Assembly (NCBI GenBank): GCA_023954375.1
Contig: JAMLIC010000002.1
Coordinates: 362,454 to 426,453 of the forward strand
From: Planctomycetota bacterium
GTDB taxonomy: Bacteria; Planctomycetota; J058
Length of the DNA stretch: 64,000 bases
Direction: 5' to 3'
Shown here: positions 25,043 to 34,111 of the stretch, piece by piece
How the letters are laid out: each line of letters starts with the position of its first letter
Position numbering within the stretch: position 1 is the first letter of the stretch
Notes under the pieces: generated by a model
Databases searched by the model: none
What the model saw: the letters and a program-made list of their open reading frames with translations, nothing else
Told to the model about the DNA's origin: nothing
Made by a program: the position numbers and the translations under genes

Positions 25043-27802
25043 ATGCGGCTCATCCAGCCCGTCCTGCGCCGGGGCATCGTGGCCCTCGGCGCGAGCGCCT
25101 TGCTGCTCGCCGCCGGCTGCGCCGGCCCCGAGCCGCAGGAGCAGCCGCCCGCCGAGCAGGCGCCGCCCCCCGCGGCCGCGCCGGCCGACACGGACCAGCC
25201 GCCGGCGCCGCCCTCGGCCCAGAGCCCGCCGCCCGACCGCCCGGGCCAGGGCGGCCGCAACGACGTCCTCGACGAGCTCGCCAAGGACCTCGGGCTCCGC
25301 GAGCAGGAGGGGCGCGCGCTCGCCGGCCACTACTTCCGCACCGGCATGCGCTACTACGAGGCCTTCGACTACCGCAAGGCGGCCGAGAGCTTCAAGCGCG
25401 CGCACGACGCCGACCCGAGCGACGCCGAGATCCGCCACTACCTGCTCCAGGCCCAGCTCCTCGCCGGCGACCGCATCGCCGAGTTCGAGACGATCTCGGA
25501 GCTCCTGCGCCAGCAGCGCGAGGTGTCGATCGAGCTGGAGAAGTCGGAGCTGAAGCGCCTCTACAAGGAGGGCGAGGAGCTCCTGCGCCGCCAGGAGTTC
25601 GCCCGCGCGATCACCCGCTTCGAGCAGGTGCTCGAGAAGATCCGCTGGTTCCCCTACAAGGTCGACGCCGAGGGCTTCGAGGAGAGCGCCAAGCGCTACA
25701 TCGTCCAGGCGCGGCGCAACCAGCGCGAGCGCGAGATGGCCGAGAACGAGGCCCGCGAGCGGCGCGCCCTCAGCCAGGCGCGGGAGGAGCAGGAGCGCTA
25801 CCGCCGCGAGCGGCGCGAGCAGGTCGACCAGCTCCTGCGCAAGGCGCTCGACCAGCTCGCCCTGCAGAAGTTCAACCAGGCCGAGCGGACGATCGAGGAG
25901 GTCCTCCTCAAGGACCCGGGCAACGAGGAGGCGGTGAAGATCCGCGAGCTCGCGGTCGAGCAGCGCCACCGCACGGCCGCCCACGAGACGTTCAAGCGCA
26001 ACCAGCACGAGCACGTGCTCGAGCGCGAGTCGTTCGACCTGCTCGAGGTGCCCTACCTCGACACGGGCTACGTGCGCTTCCCGGACCGCGACAGGTGGGA
26101 GCAGATCCGGGCGCGCCACGTCGGCATCGCCGAGGGCGAGGAGCGCGAGCCGGACTGGATCCGCGACTACCGCCAGGTGCTCAAGTCGCGCAAGGTGACG
26201 CTGAACTTCCCGCAGACGCCCTTCTCGGAGGTCGTCAGCTTCCTCCAGGACATCACCGGCCTGAACATCACCGTCTCGCCGCAGGTCGACCAGGAGTCGT
26301 CGACGGTGTCGCTGCGCCTGCGCGACATCCCGCTCGAGGACGCGCTGAAGCTCATCCTCGAGCAGACGCGCCTGGCGATGACCTTCAAGAACGAGACGCT
26401 CCTCATCACCCAGCCGGAGGACGCGCGCGGCGACTACCACCTGGAGATCTACGACGTCCAGGACCTCCTCAGCCGGATCCCCGACTTCCCGGGCGACACG
26501 ATCCGCCTGGCCCAGCAGGGCGGCGGCGGCGGCGGCGGCGGCGCGGGCGGCGGCGGCTCGTTCACCTTCGACACCGCCGAGGACCAGGAGGGCTTCGTCC
26601 TCGAGCCCGACCAGCTCGAGCAGATCGTCACGAACTCGGTCGGCGAGGACAACTGGGACTCGCCGGCGTCGATCGAGATCCACAAGGGCCAGATCATCGT
26701 CAACCAGACCCGCGAGCTGCACGCGCAGATCCGCGAGGTGCTGAGGAACCTGCGCAAGAACACCGGGCTGTTCGTGCAGGTCGAGACCCGGTTCATCAAC
26801 ATGACCGATGACTTCCTGCGGGACATCGGCGTGGACTTCCGCGACCTCGGCGCGTCGCCCAACCCGACGTTCGGTCACACGCCGCCGCTGATCCTCGACC
26901 CGAACCCGGGCCCGGGCACGCAGAGCTCCATCTCGACCGGCCGCGTGGTCGGTATCACCCAGCAGATCCCGTCGGGCGGCTCCGGCCGCGCGTCGCGCCT
27001 CGGCCCGGTGCAGGGCGGCAACACGCTCTTCGGCTCGACCATGTTCGGCGTCCGCACCGAGCACCTGCTCTCGAGCGAGAACCCGGCCTTCTTCAGCGGC
27101 CAGCGCCTGAACCCGCCGGGCACGACGCAGAACAAGGGCTTCGCCTTCCAGGCGACCCTGCTCGACCCGTTCCAGCTGAGCGCGATCCTCCGCGCCGAGC
27201 AGGAGAGCCAGCGGCGCAAGATCGTCCACGCGCCCGTGATCACGGCGGCCAACCGCCAGCGGGTGCACGTGTCGGTGATCACGCAGCGGGCCTACATCGC
27301 CGACTACGAGCTGTCGTCGGGCGGCACGGGCCTCGTCGTGGCCGAGGTCGCCGACCCGATCATCGAGACGTTCCAGGAGGGCATCGTCCTCGACGTGCGC
27401 CCGACGATCTCGGCGGACCGGAAGTACATCACCCTCGACGTGCGGCCGACGCTGGCCACGCTCGTGGGCGGCGACTTCCGCCAGATCGGCGTGAACCTGG
27501 GCACGATCTCGAACGCCGCGATCAACGTCTCGATCGAGGTCCCGCAGGTGCTCCTGCAGGAGGCGTTCACGACGGTCACGCTGCCCGACGGCGGCACGGC
27601 CCTCCTGGGCGGCTTCCGGCAGATCAACCAGCGCGAGGAGCGCTCGGGCGTGCCGTTCATCGACCGCATCCCGCTGATCAACAAGATCTTCAGCCGCGAG
27701 GCGGAGCTGAACGAGACGTCGAACCTCATCATCCTCGTGACGGCGAAGATGATCTCGCTGCGCGAGGAGGAGGCCAAGCGCTTCAACGTCGACCAGGAGT
27801 AG
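25043..27802 (+). CDS. Lipoprotein secretin (type II/IV pilus family) with TPR region
   Basis: The 919-residue product starts at ATG 25043 behind GGGAGGT. A lipobox LAAGC puts the lipidated Cys at residue 26. A Pro/Ala/Gln-rich linker leads to TPR-like helices (about 87-315), a secretin N-type domain (about 383-461, VTLNFPQTPFSEVVSFLQDI), a Gly-rich insert (about 493-506), further N-domains and the C-terminal secretin beta-barrel domain (about 728-916, with VPFIDRIPLINKIF and the NLIILVTAKMI end). It should form an outer-membrane ring for protein or pilus export. No other secretion genes are adjacent, so its system must be encoded elsewhere. Confidence 0.9.
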   Translation: MRLIQPVLRRGIVALGASALLLAAGCAGPEPQEQPPAEQAPPPAAAPADTDQPPAPPSAQSPPPDRPGQGGRNDVLDELAKDLGLREQEGRALAGHYFRTGMRYYEAFDYRKAAESFKRAHDADPSDAEIRHYLLQAQLLAGDRIAEFETISELLRQQREVSIELEKSELKRLYKEGEELLRRQEFARAITRFEQVLEKIRWFPYKVDAEGFEESAKRYIVQARRNQREREMAENEARERRALSQAREEQERYRRERREQVDQLLRKALDQLALQKFNQAERTIEEVLLKDPGNEEAVKIRELAVEQRHRTAAHETFKRNQHEHVLERESFDLLEVPYLDTGYVRFPDRDRWEQIRARHVGIAEGEEREPDWIRDYRQVLKSRKVTLNFPQTPFSEVVSFLQDITGLNITVSPQVDQESSTVSLRLRDIPLEDALKLILEQTRLAMTFKNETLLITQPEDARGDYHLEIYDVQDLLSRIPDFPGDTIRLAQQGGGGGGGGAGGGGSFTFDTAEDQEGFVLEPDQLEQIVTNSVGEDNWDSPASIEIHKGQIIVNQTRELHAQIREVLRNLRKNTGLFVQVETRFINMTDDFLRDIGVDFRDLGASPNPTFGHTPPLILDPNPGPGTQSSISTGRVVGITQQIPSGGSGRASRLGPVQGGNTLFGSTMFGVRTEHLLSSENPAFFSGQRLNPPGTTQNKGFAFQATLLDPFQLSAILRAEQESQRRKIVHAPVITAANRQRVHVSVITQRAYIADYELSSGGTGLVVAEVADPIIETFQEGIVLDVRPTISADRKYITLDVRPTLATLVGGDFRQIGVNLGTISNAAINVSIEVPQVLLQEAFTTVTLPDGGTALLGGFRQINQREERSGVPFIDRIPLINKIFSREAELNETSNLIILVTAKMISLREEEAKRFNVDQE

Positions 27803-27830
27803 CTCGATCCCGGCTCGTCGTCGGAGCGTG

Positions 27831-27856
27831 GGGGGCGCGGCCATGGCCGCGCCCCC
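27831..27856. terminator. Palindromic GC hairpin after the secretin gene
   Basis: A 12-nt perfect inverted repeat around AT (27831-27842 with 27845-27856) lies 28 nt beyond the secretin stop. It lacks a T run, so it is a likely but not certain terminator. Confidence 0.5.
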
Positions 27857-27921
27857 TGCCGCGTACGGCCGACGAACCCGGGGCGCGGCCCCGAGCGTCT
27901 CACGGGGATGGAAGGGCTGGC

Positions 27922-27927
27922 TATACT
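27922..27927 (+). promoter_or_regulatory. Putative -10 box, TATACT
   Basis: CTGGCTATACTGG stands 20 nt before the ATG at 27948, just ahead of a GGAGGAGG ribosome site. The same CTGGCTATAC string precedes the gene at 46727. Confidence 0.45.
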
Positions 27928-27947
27928 GGCCCGGAGGAGGTCGCCCC

Positions 27948-29969
27948 ATGCCCCGGACCCTCCGCGCCTTGACGGCCGGCGCCGCGCTCCTCGCGGTCCT
28001 GGCGGCCCCCTTGGCCTTCGCGCAGGACGCCGAGGTGTGGGAGGAGGGCGAGCGCGGGGGCGAGGGCGCGCGGCCGGCCGAGGCCCCGCGGACGCCGCAG
28101 GAGCTGTGGCAGCAGCAGCAGGCGCTCGCCGCGCAGTACCGTGAGCTCGAGACGAAGCTCCGGCGGCTGTCGGTGATCCTCCAGGGCCTGCAGCCGAAGC
28201 AGGCGGCGCGGCTGCGCCGGGCGGTGGCGCAGTCGGAGGAGGAGCGGATCCTCGACGAGCTCATGGCGCTCGCGCAGCGGCGGCTCCAGGAGCGCGACAC
28301 CACCGCGGCGATGGTCACGCAGGCGCAGGTGGTCGAGGCGCTGGAGCGGGTCCTGGCCGTGCTCGAGGCCGAGCTGGCCGACGAGAGCCTCGACCCGCGC
28401 GAGCTCGAGCGCATGCTGCGCGAGGTGAAGGAGCTCCGCCAGGCGCAGGAGCGGCACCTCGACGCCACGCGCAAGGCGGCCGCCGCCGACGCGCAGGCGA
28501 AGCGGCTCGAGGCGGCGATCGCCGAGGTCGACCAGCTGCTCGAGCGGCAGCGCGGGGTGGTCGAGGGCGTCAACGCGGCCGACCCGGCGCAGGTCGGCAG
28601 CCAGGCCGCGCCGCAGCGCGAGGTGGCCGGGGCGACCGCGGACGCGCGCCAGGCGCTCGGGCGCACGGAGGCGGCGGCGCCCTTCCCCGAGGCGCCGCGC
28701 CCGGGCGAGGAGCCGGGCGAGCAGCCCGGCGCGGCCGCCCCCCCGGCCGGGGCCCCGCAGGCGGGCGCGGCGCTGGGCCGGGCCGAGCAGGCCATGCGCC
28801 AGGCGGCCGAGGCCATGGAGCAGGGCGACCAGGACCCGGCCATCGAGCGTGGCCGGGCCGCCCTCGAGGAGCTCGAGGCGGCGCGGGCGGCCCTCGACCA
28901 GAAGCGGGCCGAGGTCCTGCGCCTGGCGCAGGTCGAGCGCCGGCGCGCGGAGCAGGAGGCCACCCGGCAGAAGGCCGACGACCTCGCCCGCCGCATGGCC
29001 GGCGGCCAGCAGGGCCAGCAGGGCCAGCAGGGTCAGCAGGGCCAGCAGGGTCAGCAGGGTCAGCAGGGCCAGCAGGGCCAGCAGGGCCAGCAGGGCCAGC
29101 AGGGTCAGCAGGGCCAGCAGGGTCAGCAGGGGCAGCAGGGCGCGCAGAGAGCGCCCGGCCAGCGGCACATCGAGCGCGCCGAGGACGCCATGGAGCGCGC
29201 CGGCGAGGACATGGCCAACCGCCACGAGGCCGGCGCCGCCGAGAACCAGGCCGAGGCGGCGCGCGAGCTGCGCGAGGCCGAGGGGGCGCTCGAGGAGGCG
29301 CTCATGCAGGCCCGGCGCCGCGAGCAGGAGGCGATCCTGCGCGCGCTGGGCGAGCGCTTCCGCCAGATGCTCGCGAAGCAGAGGGAGCTCACCGGCCGGA
29401 CCGAGAAGCTGCTCGCGGCGGTGAGCGAGCGGCTGACGCGCGCGCAGCGGCTCGAGGCCAACGGCGTCTCGGGCGGCGAGCGCGAGCTGGCGATCGAGGC
29501 GGGCCTGGCGCTCGAGCTCGTGCGCGAGGAGGGCTCGACCTCGATCCTGCCGATCATCGTCGAGGAGCTCGTGCGCGACCTCGACGAGGTCGGCCGCCTC
29601 CTGGGCGACGGGCAGGTGAACCGATTCGTCGTGCACCTGCAGAAGGAGATCGAGCGCTCGCTCGAGGAGCTGATCGAGGTGATCAAGCGCGAGATCGAGC
29701 AGCGCAAGGCCGGGGGCGGCGGCGGGGGCGGCGGCGGGGGCGGCGACGGCAACGGCCAGCCGCTCCTCCCGGCCTCGGCCGAGCTGAAGGTGATCCGCCT
29801 GCAGCAGCTGCGCGTCAACGAGGTCACGCGCGCCTTCGACCTTGAGCGCACGCCCGCGCCCGAGCTGACGCAGGAGCAGCTGCAGGCCGTGCGCCACATC
29901 GCGGAGAAGCAGGGGCGCGTGGCCGAGCTCACGCGCGAGCTGCACGAGCGCCTGAACAAGGAGCGGTGA
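27948..29969 (+). CDS. Secreted coiled-coil protein with GQQ tripeptide repeat
   Basis: The 673-residue product starts at ATG 27948 behind GGAGGAGG and has a signal peptide ending AFAQ. It is almost entirely charged helix (Glu/Arg/Ala/Gln), predicted coiled coil, interrupted by a Pro/Ala linker and by about 15 copies of QQG (residues about 354-398). A poly-Gly linker lies near residues 590-600 before a final conserved-looking helix region. It resembles long periplasmic coiled-coil proteins found beside TPR proteins in planctomycetes, but I cannot name a family. The next gene begins 1 nt after its stop, so the two work together or are at least coexpressed. Confidence 0.75.
   Translation: MPRTLRALTAGAALLAVLAAPLAFAQDAEVWEEGERGGEGARPAEAPRTPQELWQQQQALAAQYRELETKLRRLSVILQGLQPKQAARLRRAVAQSEEERILDELMALAQRRLQERDTTAAMVTQAQVVEALERVLAVLEAELADESLDPRELERMLREVKELRQAQERHLDATRKAAAADAQAKRLEAAIAEVDQLLERQRGVVEGVNAADPAQVGSQAAPQREVAGATADARQALGRTEAAAPFPEAPRPGEEPGEQPGAAAPPAGAPQAGAALGRAEQAMRQAAEAMEQGDQDPAIERGRAALEELEAARAALDQKRAEVLRLAQVERRRAEQEATRQKADDLARRMAGGQQGQQGQQGQQGQQGQQGQQGQQGQQGQQGQQGQQGQQGQQGQQGAQRAPGQRHIERAEDAMERAGEDMANRHEAGAAENQAEAARELREAEGALEEALMQARRREQEAILRALGERFRQMLAKQRELTGRTEKLLAAVSERLTRAQRLEANGVSGGERELAIEAGLALELVREEGSTSILPIIVEELVRDLDEVGRLLGDGQVNRFVVHLQKEIERSLEELIEVIKREIEQRKAGGGGGGGGGGGDGNGQPLLPASAELKVIRLQQLRVNEVTRAFDLERTPAPELTQEQLQAVRHIAEKQGRVAELTRELHERLNKER
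29007..29140 (+). repeat. 9-nt tandem repeat CAGCAGGGY, about 15 units
   Basis: The units encode QQG in frame. Variation is confined to the third base of the Gly codon (GGC or GGT), so the array likely expands and contracts by slippage without breaking the frame. Confidence 0.9.
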
Positions 29970-29970
29970 G

Positions 29971-31050
29971 ATGCGCCTCCTCCCCACGACGATCGCCGTC
30001 CTCGCCCTGGCCGCGCCGGCCCTGGCGCTCGACCCGCGCGTCCCGGTCCTCGGGCGCGAGGCGCGGGCCGAGGACAAGGTGGCCGGCTTCCGGCGGGCCC
30101 ACGCGACCGACGCGGCGCTGATCGCCGCGCTCGACGCGGCGGATGGCGCGGCCGCCCGCGACCGGATCCACCTGGCCCTCCTGGCCGACCCGCTCTACGC
30201 CGCGGCCTACGCCGAGTTCGAGCGGGCCGGCGACAACGCCGACCGCTGGCGCGGCGTGCTCGAGAAGCTGCCCAAGGCCGCCCGCTACCACCGGGCGCAC
30301 GCCACCTACTTCCTCGGGCGCGCCCTCCTGGCGCAGGACGACCTCGAGGGCGCCGCGCTGGCCTTCGAGGCGGTGCGCGGGCGCCAGCGCGGGGCGACGC
30401 CCTGGAGCGACGACGCGACCCTCTACCTGGCGTCGATCTACGCGCGCCTGCCGGGCGCCAACGGCAGCCAGTCGGCCACGAACCGCGGGCGCGCCCGGCA
30501 GCTCGTCGACGACCTGCTGGCCCGCGACGGGCGCCTTTACCCCGAGGCGCCGGAGCGCGTGCGCGAGGGCGCGCGGTGGCTCGAGCGCGAGCTGCGCGGC
30601 GAGGGGAGCGGGCCCCTGCTCGAGCTCGCGAAGCGCATGGAGACGATCGAGCGCCTGATCCGCCGCACCCACACCGACCAGCCGACGCAGGAGCGGCAGC
30701 GCGAGGTCGTGGTCGCGCTCGACAAGCTGATCGAGCTCATGCGCGAGAAGGAGAACGACGGGAGCTGCGAAGGCGGCGGTCAGGGCCAGAAGCCCGGCCA
30801 GAAGCCCGGCCAGGCGCGCGGCAACCAGCGCTCGGGCAACCCGGCGCAGGAGTCGACGCTCCCGCAGGGCGACGGCCGCGAGGGGCCGCTGACCGAGGGG
30901 CCGCGCGGGCCGGCCGGCGACTCGTGGGGCGACCTCCCCGACCGCGAGCGCGACGAGGCCCTGCAGTTCCTGCGCGAGCGGTTCCCGTCGCGCTACCGGG
31001 AGATCATCGAGGGATACTACCGGGCGCTGTCGGAGGAGGGCGGGCGGTAG
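29971..31050 (+). CDS. Secreted TPR-like protein, coupled to the coiled-coil gene
   Basis: The 359-residue product begins at ATG 29971 with a signal peptide ending ALAL. An all-helical Ala-rich part (about 30-200) contains TPR-like pairs (HRAHATYFLGRALLAQDDLEGAALAFEAV). A Gln/Gly/Lys-rich stretch GQGQKPGQKPGQ follows (about 270-285), and a conserved-looking end DREREEALQFLRERFPSRYREIIEGYYRAL-type helix closes it. No enzyme motif is visible. It probably forms a periplasmic complex with the upstream coiled-coil protein. Confidence 0.75.
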   Translation: MRLLPTTIAVLALAAPALALDPRVPVLGREARAEDKVAGFRRAHATDAALIAALDAADGAAARDRIHLALLADPLYAAAYAEFERAGDNADRWRGVLEKLPKAARYHRAHATYFLGRALLAQDDLEGAALAFEAVRGRQRGATPWSDDATLYLASIYARLPGANGSQSATNRGRARQLVDDLLARDGRLYPEAPERVREGARWLERELRGEGSGPLLELAKRMETIERLIRRTHTDQPTQERQREVVVALDKLIELMREKENDGSCEGGGQGQKPGQKPGQARGNQRSGNPAQESTLPQGDGREGPLTEGPRGPAGDSWGDLPDRERDEALQFLRERFPSRYREIIEGYYRALSEEGGR

Positions 31051-31080
31051 GGAGGTCGACGATCGCGCGGGCTCTGATTG

Positions 31081-31178
31081 GACACGAAGGCAACGAAGGT
31101 CGAGGGAGAGCACGGAGGCATGGTGGAAGGATCCTCCGTGACCTCCGTTGACCTTCGTTGCCTTCGTGTCCCATGCTC
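31081..31178. repeat. Long inverted repeat, GACACGAAGGCAACGAAGG family
   Basis: The outer 21 nt of each arm (31081-31101 and 31150-31170) pair perfectly, and the pairing continues inward with mismatches to about 38 nt. The right arm shares 27 identical nt with 24818-24844. The element sits just after a stop codon. Confidence 0.8.
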
Positions 31179-31209
31179 GGGTCCACACGAGGTCCTTGGT
31201 TCGGTTCTG

Positions 31210-31232
31210 ACCGGAGCCTCTGCGGCTCCGGT
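31210..31232. terminator. Short hairpin before the HtrA gene
   Basis: A 9-bp stem ACCGGAGCC / GGCTCCGGT with a 5-nt loop, without a clear T run. It may end transcription from the 27.9-31.0 kb unit. Confidence 0.4.
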
Positions 31233-31262
31233 TCCGAGGCGCCGCCGACCCGCGCCAGGTGG

Positions 31263-31268
31263 CATACT
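31263..31268 (+). promoter_or_regulatory. Putative -10 box CATACT, leaderless start
   Basis: The box ends 6 nt before the GTG at 31275 and no ribosome site is present, so the transcript would begin at or near the start codon. Confidence 0.4.
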
Positions 31269-31274
31269 CCCCCC

Positions 31275-32945
31275 GTGACCCGCCTCGCCCTCGCCCTCAC
31301 CCTCCTCCTCGCCCCCGCGAGCCTGGCCCAGGACGACGGCGACGAGGTCCTGCGCCGGGCGCTCGCCGCCGAGGCCGCGCAGGTGGCGCTCGTCGCGCGC
31401 CTCGCGCCGACGGTCGCGGCGGTGTTCCCGGGCGAGGCGCCGGGCGGCGGCGGCGGGTCGGGCGTGGTGATCGATCCGCGCGGCCTCGTGCTCACGAACT
31501 TCCACGTCTCGGGCCTCAACCGCGTCCTCACGGTCGGCCTGAGCGACGGGCGCACCTACCGGGCGCGCCTGCTCGGGATCGACCCGGGCGGGGACATCGC
31601 GCTCCTGGTCCTCACCGGCCGCGACGACTTCCCCGCCGTCCCGCTCGGCGACTCGGACGCCGTGCGCCCGGGTGAGCGCGTGTTCGCCATGGGCAACCCG
31701 TTCCTCCTCGCCGAGGACTACTCGCCCACCGTCACGCAGGGCGTCGTCTCGGGCGTGCACCGCTACCGCGACGCGACCGGCGGCTCGGACCTCGTCTACG
31801 GCGACGCGATCCAGATCGACGCCTCGATCAACCCGGGCAACTCGGGCGGCCCGCTCTTCGACGCGCGGGGGCGGCTGATCGGGATCAACGGCCTGGGCGG
31901 CTTCCGGCCCGACCGCGGGCGCGTCAACGTCGGCGTGGGCTTCGCCGCGTCGATCAACCAGATCAAGAACTTCCTCTTCGACCTGCGGGCCGGCCGCCAG
32001 TGCCAGCACGCGACGATGAACGCGACCGTGCGCGACCAGGAGGACGAGCAGGGCCGGCCGCGCGTGGTCGTCGACGCGATCACGCGCGAGGCGAAGGCCT
32101 TCGCCGCCGGCCTGCGCCTGGGCGACGTCGTGCGCCGCCTCGACGGGCGCCCGGTCGCCACGCAGAACCAGCTCCTCACGCTCGTCTCGCGCCTGCCCGC
32201 CGGCCGGCGCGTGACCCTGTCGGTCGCCCGCGCCCGCGAGGACGGGCAGGGCTTCCACGAGCGCGACGTGACCTTCCGCCTCGACCCGCTCTGGTCGGGG
32301 CCGGCGCAGGGCGAGTGGCAGCCCGACAAGGACCTCGTGGAGGCGGAGACGCGCCGGCTCCTCGAGGCGCACCGCGCGGGCGAGTGGCCGACCGAGTGGC
32401 AGCGCGAGGAGTCGATCGCGCGCCCCGGCGGCGCCGTCGAGCGGCGGGTGACGCGCATGCGCGGCCGCCTCCTGCGCGTCGAGCGCGGGCCCGCCGACGC
32501 GCGCGTCGTCGAGGTGTGGGACGGGCAGCGCGGCTTCTCCGTCGGCCCCGACGGTCCGGAGGCCCTGACGCCCGGGCGCCGCGACGTGCTCGCCGGCACC
32601 GCCGAGGCGCTGGCCGCGCTCGCCGGCGTCCCCGAGGCGACGGCGACCCTGACCTTCACCGGCGGCGAGTGGCTCGACGGCCGCGCCGTCCTGCGCCTCG
32701 AGGCGCGCGACCGCGCCGGCCGGCGCCGCCTCCTCTACCTCGACCCCGGGACGCACGCCCTGGCCGGCCTGGCCTACCCCGAGGAGAAGGGCGCCTGGGT
32801 GGAGGAGGTCCACCGCCCGGGGACGATCCTGCGCCTCGACCACGAGGGCGGCGGCCTGCTGGAGAAGGCGGACGACGTGCGCGTGGAGCCCGGGCCGCAG
32901 GCGAGCGGGCTGTTCGAGCGGCCCGCGGATCAGGAGGGGCGGTGA
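31275..32945 (+). CDS. HtrA/DegP-type serine protease with PDZ domain
   Basis: The 556-residue product starts at GTG 31275 with a signal peptide ending SLAQ. The trypsin-fold domain has an intact triad: His77 in TNFHVSG, Asp107 in GGDIALL and Ser190 in NPGNSGGPL. A PDZ domain follows (about 255-340). The last 200 residues (about 345-556) are a beta-rich region not usual in HtrA and unassigned. It is expected to degrade or check misfolded proteins in the cell envelope. Two homologues that have lost the triad follow directly, suggesting a functional group in which only this member cuts. Confidence 0.9.
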   Translation: MTRLALALTLLLAPASLAQDDGDEVLRRALAAEAAQVALVARLAPTVAAVFPGEAPGGGGGSGVVIDPRGLVLTNFHVSGLNRVLTVGLSDGRTYRARLLGIDPGGDIALLVLTGRDDFPAVPLGDSDAVRPGERVFAMGNPFLLAEDYSPTVTQGVVSGVHRYRDATGGSDLVYGDAIQIDASINPGNSGGPLFDARGRLIGINGLGGFRPDRGRVNVGVGFAASINQIKNFLFDLRAGRQCQHATMNATVRDQEDEQGRPRVVVDAITREAKAFAAGLRLGDVVRRLDGRPVATQNQLLTLVSRLPAGRRVTLSVARAREDGQGFHERDVTFRLDPLWSGPAQGEWQPDKDLVEAETRRLLEAHRAGEWPTEWQREESIARPGGAVERRVTRMRGRLLRVERGPADARVVEVWDGQRGFSVGPDGPEALTPGRRDVLAGTAEALAALAGVPEATATLTFTGGEWLDGRAVLRLEARDRAGRRRLLYLDPGTHALAGLAYPEEKGAWVEEVHRPGTILRLDHEGGGLLEKADDVRVEPGPQASGLFERPADQEGR

Positions 32946-32996
32946 GGCAGCGGACGGAGGTCACGCGCGGCCCCCGGGAGCGGGCCCGAGGAGACT

Positions 32997-33093
32997 CACC
33001 ACGGAGTCCACGGAGGACACGGAGGTTCCTCCCGTGAGGCTCCTCCGGGACACCAATGCTCTGGCCTCTCCGTGTCCTCCGTGGACTCCGTGG
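32997..33093. repeat. Inverted repeat of the CCACGGAG family overlapping a gene start
   Basis: Arms of 26 nt (32999-33024 and 33068-33093) are perfectly complementary. The left arm carries the GGAGG ribosome site and the right arm lies inside the first codons of the gene at 33034. Confidence 0.85.
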
Positions 33094-34110
33094 TTGCTCC
33101 TCCTCCTCTTGGTCCTCCCCGCCGCCCGCGCCGACGACCCCTGGCCCCTCCCCCAGGCCGCCGCGCGCGCCTTCCCCAGCGTCGTGAAGGTCTACGGCGC
33201 CGGCGGCTTCCAGGGCGTCCCGGCCTACGGCACGGGCGTGATCGTCGACGAGCGCGGCTTCGTGCTCACCGCCTGGAGCATCGCCCTGCGCACCGACGCC
33301 CTGAAGGTCGTCACCCACGACGGGCGCCGCCTGAGAGCGACGCTCTGGCGCGCCGACCCGGGGCTCGGCGCGGCGCTCCTGCGCCTCGAGCCGCCCCAGG
33401 GCGGCCTGCCCTCGCTCCAGCCCCTGCGCCTCGCCGACTCGACCGGCCTGGCCCCCGGCGACGCCGTGTTCACGCTCGGCAACCCGTTCGGGATCATCTA
33501 CGGCGACGAGCGGCCCGCCGTGGCCTGGGGCGTCGTCACGGCGATCGGCTCGCTCCGCGCCGGCGGCGCCGACGCCGTGCGCCTGCCCGAGCGCCTCGAG
33601 CGCGTGATCGTCACGGACATCCCGGGCAACCCGGGCTCGCAGGGGGGGCCGCTCCTCACGCGCGACGGGCGCCTCGTGGGCGTCGTCGGGCGCCTGGTCG
33701 AGTCGCGGGCGACGAACACGATCGTCAACCACGCCCTGCCGGCCTCGGACCTCGTCGAGTTCGTGCGCGGCGGGGTCGCCGCCGACAAGCCGCTCCCCGA
33801 ACCCCCGCGCGTGGCGCCGCGCGGCCGCCCGGGCGGCGCCGCCGAGAGCGGGCTCCGGCTCCAGCGCGTGCACCTGGCCCGGTCGCCCATGGCCTACGTC
33901 GAGGCGGTCGTCCGCGGGTCGCCGGCCGAGGCGGCGGGCGTCCTGCCCGACGACCTCGTGTTCCGCCTGGGCGACCGCACGATCCGCACCTGCCGCGACT
34001 TCGACGAGGCGCTGGCCGCGCACCGCCCGGGCGACACGGTGCGCCTCGTGCTCAAGCGCGGCGACGCCATGCGCGAGGTGTCGCTGACCCTCGCCGCGGG
34101 AGGGCCCTGA
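33034..34110 (+). CDS. HtrA-like pseudoprotease with PDZ domain
   Basis: The 358-residue product follows the trypsin-fold pattern of the upstream HtrA but all three catalytic positions are changed. The His position is Ser82 (TAWS), the Asp position Gly112 (DPGLGAALL) and the Ser position Gln203 (NPGSQGGPL). A PDZ domain occupies about 265-355. Start GTG 33034 has GGAGG 8 nt upstream; the first 20 residues come from a repeat element, and a TTG at 33094 (directly before the Leu run) is an alternative. Inferred: a non-catalytic partner or substrate-binding subunit in the envelope. It is coupled to the next gene, which begins 1 nt after its stop. Confidence 0.8.
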   Translation: MRLLRDTNALASPCPPWTPWLLLLLLVLPAARADDPWPLPQAAARAFPSVVKVYGAGGFQGVPAYGTGVIVDERGFVLTAWSIALRTDALKVVTHDGRRLRATLWRADPGLGAALLRLEPPQGGLPSLQPLRLADSTGLAPGDAVFTLGNPFGIIYGDERPAVAWGVVTAIGSLRAGGADAVRLPERLERVIVTDIPGNPGSQGGPLLTRDGRLVGVVGRLVESRATNTIVNHALPASDLVEFVRGGVAADKPLPEPPRVAPRGRPGGAAESGLRLQRVHLARSPMAYVEAVVRGSPAEAAGVLPDDLVFRLGDRTIRTCRDFDEALAAHRPGDTVRLVLKRGDAMREVSLTLAAGGP

Positions 34111-34111
34111 C

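Noticed and set aside
29007..29140. CRISPR-like short tandem array
   Set aside because: Units are 9 nt with no spacers and are in frame within a coding gene.
29929..31188. A minus-strand frame starting with AWDTKATKV-type residues
   Set aside because: That peptide is the translation of the dispersed inverted repeat and the rest is antisense to the 29971 gene.
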